A DNA stretch of 64,000 nt from Allodiplogaster sudhausi (Eukaryota; Nematoda; Chromadorea; Rhabditida; Diplogasteridae): the NCBI GenBank assembly GCA_945643635.1, contig CALZFC010000267.1:186001-250000 (forward strand). The letters run 5' to 3'. Positions 57,560 to 64,000 of this stretch are shown in pieces. Both the position numbers and the translations under genes were made by a program. The stretch's first letter is position 1; every line of letters starts with the position of its first letter. A model generated the notes under the pieces. It was not told the origin of the DNA and made no database searches. It saw only the letters and a list, made by a program, of their open reading frames with translations.

Positions 57560-58377
57560 TGTTTGTGGCCGACATAGCTTTTATGTCCACTATAGCGGCC
57601 GCGCCAAAAGAGCCGAATGGAATATTTAGACAGCTTGGTAGCTTTCACCTCTCGCCGTTCGTCAATACTGTTAATGTGCAGTTTTGTGTCATTTCTCACA
57701 AAGAACAGCCCCACAATAATCTGTAATCACAACATCAGCGTTGTTCTCACAGAGTGAGCCCAAGCTACCAACATGTCCATGTTCTCAGAATCCAACAAAT
57801 AAAGGCAAACTTTTTTTCACATAGGAATTCAAACCCTAATGCAGCAACGTTTTCTGCTGATGCCGAATTTTAGACAGATTGAATGTGTGGCTGTTCTGTC
57901 ACATCTGTCATCCTTTCTTCCCATTCGCAATACTTCCGCGTCAAGTCGCGATTAAATTGCTATCGATATGGAAGTTCGAACCAGAAAAGGTAGTAATTTC
58001 GCTAAATTGTATGTTCAAGCTACACTTTTGCTTGCCTGCCGAGATAATTTTTAAGCACCCTTGCTTCATTCGTTCAAGAACATCGTTTATTCGTGGTCTA
58101 TCATGTATTTATGTATATGCATAATAATATATGATGCGCTTAGATGGGTGTCCGCCTGGTAAACCTAAACTGTAATAGTCCAGGCTCTCAAAGGAGAAAA
58201 AGGCCCCCGAAGTCTCCCATTGAAATGGTGGACTCTTATTGTATCACTTCCTGTGAACTCATGCATAAATGCTGCCTTTCTGGCCATGAATTTCTGCACG
58301 CGTCTGACAAACCGCCTCACTTTTTCAGCTGACTTTTAAAGGGAAACGGACCAACGAAGGTCTCCGACGGTATCGAA
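57560..58377 (+). promoter_or_regulatory. 5' block of Sre copy D
   Basis: Inverted homologue of 22.1-22.95 kb. It includes a family-2 element fragment (GTGGCCGACATAGC... CTCTCGCCGTTCGTCAATACTG, 57565-57680), a degraded tRNA-like B box (antisense, near 57825) and the GGTAGTAATTTCGCT block. Confidence 0.45.
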
Positions 58378-60222
58378 ATGGTAGTCCGTGATTGCCCGAC
58401 TCCGATGTACACGTACGTATACGTCATTGAAGACGAGTCACTCATCGTCATCTACCGTGTGCTTCTCACTCTCGAGGCTAATTCTTTCTGTTTAGGATCC
58501 AATTTATTTTCACTGACTCCCTACTCCTCATTCCTTTCTAAAGAAAATCCACTTTTCATTTCTTTTTAAATTTGTATACACAGAAAATAACCATTACTGG
58601 TAACGGAGATAAAGTGTTGATTGTCCGTGCTTTCACGATCAGCACCAGGGGGATACATATGTATATCCGTAAATTGAGCTCGCTCTATCCGTAACAAGTG
58701 CCATAAAGCATATCCGTAGTGCAGTCCGTAATTTGCATCCATAATCCAAAAAAATGCCCGCATATGCGGAATGCATTTCCGGAGCGCTAGACATTATTGT
58801 TTCTGTGTGTATTAAAATTGTTGTGCCCTTTTGTGAAGTTGAAAATGGGCAAGAATATTTTAACTAATTCTTACAGCGGTTTCGCTTCTACAATTAGCCA
58901 AGCAGCCTCTTGCAGATAATCTCTTTGGTAGTGGCAACCGGAGTAATGACCGTTCTCCTCCCGTTATTCATTCGTCCCCGCATCGTGCACATCAATCTGA
59001 CATACCTGGTCTGGTTGGCCGAGTGGGCGTTTCTGCTCATGCTGTACGTACGCGGAGTTCAGATCGTGCTCGGCGAGATGGGCCTCTTTGGCTACTTCTG
59101 TAATACCCTCTTCATACCATTTCACTCCACTTTCCGTAAATATGGATATCATTAGTATACGAATAAGTCGATAAAGGTGCACGAAACCCAACCTTTTTTG
59201 TTTAAATGTTCCAAACTCTTGCGCTTTCACCTTCCTTCAAGAAAAATGACTCAACCTCAAAATTGATTTTTTGTCTCCTTTAACGTTCAATCGTCTAAAA
59301 AGAGTCACATACTTATCGATTGAAATCTTATTATAGAGTGTCAATGAAGTTGGCAAACGTTAAATTTTATATTTTATTTTTCATTTCGTCTCGTTTTCAG
59401 CAACAGAGCACAGTGCTATTCGAAGTCTTTCTGGTGTTCGCGTCTTTAGCATCTGCTATTGCATGCACAGTATAATTCTCATCGTAATTGAGAGGTGAGT
59501 TCGATTTAGAAATAGAGAATAAAACTGCAGAATGATATGAGCATATCGTTTTCGCCTCCATGCCCATTGCCGAAGAACAACCATACAGAAAACAATAGTT
59601 GTAATAAATTACGAAATGACGTATTAGTGTAATTTATTAGAATACTTTACGAATATATACTTAGCCTTTTGGAAAACCGGAAGAAGATACGAATTTTGTG
59701 TGTGTTAAGGGCCATTGCAACAGCTTTCGTCAACGATTACGAGCACAAGACACGTTTCTACATTTCCATCATAATGATAACAAGTAATGCCGCCTTTGCC
59801 ACTATTCTCGCGATTGCTATGAACGGATGTCAGTTATCATAGTCTTGCTCAAAACAATGAGGTTACTTTTATAATATTTGATTCTTCAAAATACGTTTAA
59901 ATATATGTAGTATCTAACAAGAAGTCTTTCGTTACATTGAAATTATCGGGTGTATGCGGACTGAGCATCGGACAACTGAGCAGCCAGCAATTTCACAACG
60001 CTACTTAGTTTTTCGCGGAGCTGTTATTGCGCTACTCAGTACGCTGGTGCTTTGTTCGCATGCTCCCAAATTTTCTTTAAAACACGCGCTTATAATATTC
60101 TTCATTTGATTTGTTCAGGTATCGTAGATCTGATGACGTATGTCATGGTTATTCCTCTTCCAGTTGGAGCAAGCGCTTGCGTAAGGCTTTCATTTGAATA
60201 AATGTCGATATGTATGTATGTC

Positions 60223-60270
<48 letters not shown>

Positions 60271-60926
60271 TATCTGTATATATGTTTATCTTACAGCTTT
60301 ACGTTTTTCTACTGGAATGGAACAAGAGACGAGTGCGTCGATTGGAAAGAACTCGCTTCAGCGACTATACGCTCAGTTTGCGGACGCAATTCGAGAAAAT
60401 ATTCTCATTCTCAAGGTAAATTCGTGAATAACAGTATATTTCATCACTATTGTACTATGGAAATGATTCTAAAGATCGATAGCTTCTATTAGCATTCGAT
60501 AAGCTGGGTTGGCCAGCCCCTGCCTTAGCCCCAGACCTAGGTGGAGGCTGGCGCCTCCTCGGAGTTAGGGTCGCGTTGGCGATGATTAGGGGGTCAGTCC
60601 ATTTGTCACAAATTCTCTTTAAATGAGCCAATTTCTGAATGCTAATGCATTTCAAGATCAAAGTTATTTTTTTGATTCATCAAATGTTTTGGCACTTTTT
60701 AGCTTAAAGACCGAGTAAATTTGATAGCTGCCTAAAAGTGTATGAATGTTTCTGTTTTACCAGTTGATAAGACGCGCTTTCCTCGTCGCGGGTGCCGTAA
60801 TCTTCGTGGCGGCACCAGTTATCTCCGTGTCTTTTTTTTTTGAATTTTTATCATTTGGAATAACGAATCGCTCAAGTACCAACTGATCGCCATCCTCAAC
60901 TCTTTCGCCAACTGCCTAGAAGTTTG
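58378..60926 (+). pseudogene. Sre-class receptor copy D, frameshifted and 3'-truncated
   Basis: Exons equivalent to 1-7 of copies A and C: 58378-58476 (MVVRDCPTPMYTYVYVIEDE), 58916-59099 (TM1-2), 59401-59494 (TM3, ILIVIER), 59710-59828 (AIATAFVNDYEHKTR), 60119-60180, 60297-60415 and 60764-60926. Exon 6 is 119 bp instead of 120. One base is missing in CGCAATTACGAG, shifting LRTQLRENILILK out of frame. Exon 7 is 11 bp longer than the intact 152 bp, with the excess around a poly-T run, and its frame is broken inside TM6. No exon 8 (TM7) or exon 9 (tail) was found downstream. It is closest to intact copy C. Confidence 0.8.
60228..60267. repeat. (TA)n microsatellite
   Basis: Pure TA run in intron 5 of Sre copy D, at the place where copy C carries the palindromic MITE. 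Confidence 0.9.
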
Positions 60927-60929
60927 GTT

Positions 60930-61380
60930 CGATTGAAGACAATGAGGATTTTTTTCTATTTATTTAATAAATTAACATTTCGCGTCCCGTCCATACAATA
61001 TAATATGATAATTGTTTTTTTTCTCGTAAATTCACTTCATGAGCAGATAGCCAGATGACTCTACGAGGAGCACAATGACAAAGATATAAATAAATTTGAG
61101 AGTATATACATATAGCATCAGCAAGGAGTGCAGGAATTAAATAAAATTGCATCTTTCGGCAATACGATGATTCTAATGGTTGATTATTGTACAACACGAG
61201 CGTCTGAGTATGCAAAACCAAAGCGACATGAGAAAAAGATAATTTGATCGGACATTTTGGAACTTTAGGAATGTTATGACCCCGGGTTGTTGGGCGGCAC
61301 TGTATATTTCTCGATTCTTAACCGCACTCCTTTCCAAGGTGTCCAGCGCTAACATTCAATTTGCATAAAGTTTGGAACAT
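60930..61380. other. region between Sre D and Sre E
   Basis: AT-rich, no exon. The expected TM7 and tail exons of D and a counterpart of copy B are absent here, consistent with a deletion after the block was duplicated. Confidence 0.5.
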
Positions 61381-61484
61381 TTTCGGAACACTTGTTCGCA
61401 AAAATTTTCTCACCTTATGTATGTGAACAAGCTTGCAACATCTCGATGTCACCAACTCCAATAAATCTTATAAAAGCTTTGTCA

Positions 61485-61571
61485 GCGCCCGGATTCGAAC
61501 CACGCGCTGGCAAACTACATTGTTTTCTATTAGTATACACCGCTGTCCGGCGACTGCCGACTGACGTTCTG
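61485..61571 (-). other. tRNA-like sequence upstream of Sre copy E
   Basis: The minus strand has 5' GTCAGTC and 3' CGCTGAC ends that pair at 6 of 7 positions (one G-U), a good T-arm CGTGGTTCGAATCCGGG, and about 86-nt total length as in a class II (Leu/Ser-type) tRNA. The D arm and anticodon arm do not fold convincingly and no anticodon can be assigned. Relative to copy A it sits as an extra 74 bp in an otherwise aligned block. Probably a pseudo-tRNA. Confidence 0.4.
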
Positions 61572-61953
61572 TAACATGAGGCCGAACATAAGATTCAATG
61601 TGCGGTTGTTCTATCACATCTGCCAACTCTTCTTCCCATTCACAAGATATCCACATCAAGTCGCGATTAAATTGTTTTCGATATGGAAGTTCGATAGAAC
61701 CAAAGGTAGTAATTTCGCTCAATCGTATGTGCAAGCTACACTTTTGCTTGCTTGCCGAGGTAATTTGTAAGCTTCCTTGCTTCATTCGTTCAAGAAACAT
61801 CATGTATTCATGCACTAGCATGTGCATATGCATCCAAATAATAACATATTATGCGCATAGATGTCTGCCCGCCTGCCAAACCTACATACACTCTTGTTGG
61901 CCAGACTTTTAAAGGAGGAAAAAGGCCCTCGAAGAAGCTCCGACGGCACCGAA

Positions 61954-62748
61954 ATGGTGAGCTCTGATTGCCCGACTCCGCTGTACACGTACGAAAATAC
62001 GTCATTGAAGACGAATCGCTCTTCATGGTCTACAGTGTGCTTCTCATTCTAGAGGTTCAATTCTCTCTTTCGAAGATTGAGATGTTTTTCTCTGCTCTTC
62101 TCGCTCTTTTGCTCAGATTTTCCCTCTGTTTTCTTCACTTTCTCACTTTCTTATGGTGTGTACATCTTTACTCTATTTATTTATAAAACATGAAATAATC
62201 TTGAATTCTTACAACTTTTTTTTAGAGATGCACCAAATTTGTTTTCATTTTTTAAATTAGTACTACACAGGCAATTTCCCTGGTGGTGGCAGCTGTGAGT
62301 ATGACTGTCCTCCTCCCGCTCTTCATTCGTCCACGCATCGTTCACATCAATCTAACATACCTTATCTGGTCGGCTATCTGGTCGTTTTTATTCGTGCTCT
62401 ACGCCCGCGTAGTTCAGCTTGGGATCGGCGAGATTTGCCTCTTTGGATACTTCGGTAGTGGTGACATTGTGATCTTTTTTCATTCCTTTCCATGACTCAG
62501 GAATCATACCAAGCAAACGGATATTTTTCTGTGACTATGTTTGATGTGGAGCCTAGAAACATCATGTAAAAAGAGTCACGCATCGATTGAAATGTTATCT
62601 TAAAGAGATAAATGCTAAAATGTTGAATTCCATTGCATTTGTTTTTCTTTTCAGAACCAGAACACATTGCACTGCGAGGCCTCTCTGGTATTCGTATCTT
62701 TGGCAACGGTTATTATATGCACACTATAATTCTCGTCGTTATTGAGAG
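61954..62748 (+). pseudogene. Sre-class receptor copy E, frameshifted and truncated
   Basis: Three exons align to exons 1-3 of copy A: 61954-62054, 62271-62454 (VSMTVLLPLFIRPRIVHINL, intact) and 62655-62748 (HIALRGLSGIRIFG..., ending VVIER). Exon 1 is 101 bp rather than 99. Two extra bases in the stretch after TPLYTY throw the frame off before TM1. A long inverted-repeat element begins about 125 bp after exon 3, and exons 4-9 do not appear before the window ends. They may lie beyond it or be lost. Confidence 0.75.
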
Positions 62749-62871
62749 GTGGGCCGATTCAGAAAAAGAAAACAAAAATGACAGAATGACATACGATGTA
62801 CCGTCTCTTCCTCCTCGCCCAATCCCCAATGAACATACACACACTGAAAAATATTCTTAAGAGAGGATGTC

Positions 62872-64000
62872 AGTAAGACTCGAGCAGGGCCCTATTATGA
62901 CCTGCCTTAGGAATTTTTTTTTCAAATTTCTTCACCAAAATTGATTATAGTATACAACTCGACGTGGTGAACAAAATAGGCTGTATTTCAAAGGTGAAAA
63001 ATTTTTTCCGCGCGAGACCCAGTACCGTAATCTTATAAATTCGATTGGTCATAAGTCGCTTCAGACTTATTATTAGACAACCATCGAGCTATCATTGGAT
63101 AGCTGATTGAACGGGCTTTAATTTTGATCTTGGAAGATATTTTCTAAAAATTTGAATTTGTCCCTAAAACACGGCCTAAACATTTTCGAAGGCGGTTTTT
63201 ACCGAAATTAAGTATTTTATGTTCATTTCGCAACAACCGCTCCTGGATAGGCCAATCCTTTTTTTCTACAGTTTTTCCCATAAGGCCTTGTTATACTACT
63301 ATTATGGCTTATAACAAAAGATCGTATACATGAAATTCCATTGAAAGGGGTTCATCTTGTACCAAATTTCATCCTCTTTCTTATGATGTATGTCTCGATA
63401 GGCGAAAATGTTTTTAAAGTAGTTTTTCAAGCCTTCTAATTGTACATAACGAAATTTCCCAAATAAATTGAAACTTTTCAATAAATTAATGTATGTAACA
63501 TTTGAAGATCTCCGTGAGAGCTCTTAGATGATATACTTACGATTTTGTAATATTGACATTGAGCGCAGTTATGGATCGAAGAATGCGCTTGCACGGTGTT
63601 ACAGTTTACACAGGATCATGTTCAGGCGTTTGGGAACCTAAGAGCGAGACCTTCAATTCTTTTGAAAGAGATATATGTTGTAGCAAATTTCACGTACTTT
63701 AAGCCTATCCAGGAGCGGTTGTTGCGAAATGAACATAAAATACTTAATTTCGGTAAAAACCGCCTTCGAAAATGTTTAGGCCGTGTTTTAGGGACAAATT
63801 CAAATTTTTAGAAAATATCTTCCATGATCAAAATTAAAGCCCGTTCAATCAGCTATCCAATGATAGCTCGATGGTTGTCTAATAATAAGTTTGAAGCGAC
63901 TTATGACCAATCGAATTTATAAGATTCCTTTACTGGGTCTCGCGCGGAAAAATTTTTTCACCTTTGAAATACAGCCTATTGTGTTCACCACGTCGAGTTG
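62872..64000. mobile_element. long-TIR foldback element, family 3 (copy 2, cut by window end)
   Basis: Starts GACTCGAGCAGGGCCCTATTATGACC like the copy at 55029. The segment from about 62955 to 63255 recurs inverted from about 63700 to 64000, giving arms of at least 300 bp. The right terminus is outside the window. The interior matches the inverted interior of copy 1. Non-coding. Confidence 0.85.

Overview
The window reads as nematode nuclear DNA. Coding signal comes in short exons (15-290 bp) with nematode-style TTTCAG acceptors, a few GC-AG introns, many purine/pyrimidine microsatellites and small inverted-repeat transposons. The gene families also point there: Sre-type and Srh/Str-type serpentine chemoreceptors, a secreted vWA + C-type-lectin protein, a BTB protein of the expanded nematode kind and a TRPA-like ankyrin gene. 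The species cannot be named from sequence alone. Gene models were joined by hand, checking reading frame and splice phase at each junction.

Layout. (1) 0.3-8.0 kb, plus strand: one phase-consistent gene of about 15 exons. It joins a Gly/Ala-rich hydrophobic N-terminal domain, a helical segment and an acidic Ser/Glu linker to an endonuclease/exonuclease/phosphatase (EEP) domain resembling the APE-type endonuclease of non-LTR retrotransposons. It stops right after that domain and no reverse transcriptase follows. Intron 1 carries a 634-bp tandem repeat in three copies; intron 2 is mostly a foldback element enclosing a tRNA-like sequence. (2) 10.3-22.1 kb, minus strand: three tandem Sre-class receptor genes. 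A and C are intact 9-exon genes of 339 codons; B has lost exons 2 and 3. (3) 23.7-26.7 kb, minus: a secreted vWA/C-type lectin gene with a MITE abutting its stop codon. (4) 27.8-34.3 kb, plus: an Srh/Str-like receptor with a stop codon and a transposon in its reading frame, then a rhodopsin-like peptide-receptor-type GPCR. (5) 37.7-44.8 kb, plus: an ankyrin/TRPA-like gene with tandemly amplified ankyrin exons, only the first membrane segment, and several lesions. (6) 46.5-51.3 kb: a large inverted repeat followed by a BTB gene. (7) 52.4-56.4 kb, minus: a second Srh-like receptor, apparently intact. (8) 57.4-62.8 kb, plus: two decayed Sre copies (D and E), inverted paralogues of C and A, so Sre clusters flank the 34-kb interior in inverted orientation. 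(9) 62.9 kb to the end: a long inverted-repeat element cut by the window edge.

Taken together this looks like a fast-evolving chromosomal-arm environment: chemosensory and secreted-defence families duplicating, inverting and decaying, with at least six families of non-autonomous inverted-repeat elements (TA-, TTAA- and 8-bp-target types) inserted in introns. The most unusual object is the EEP-domain gene at 0.3-8.0 kb.
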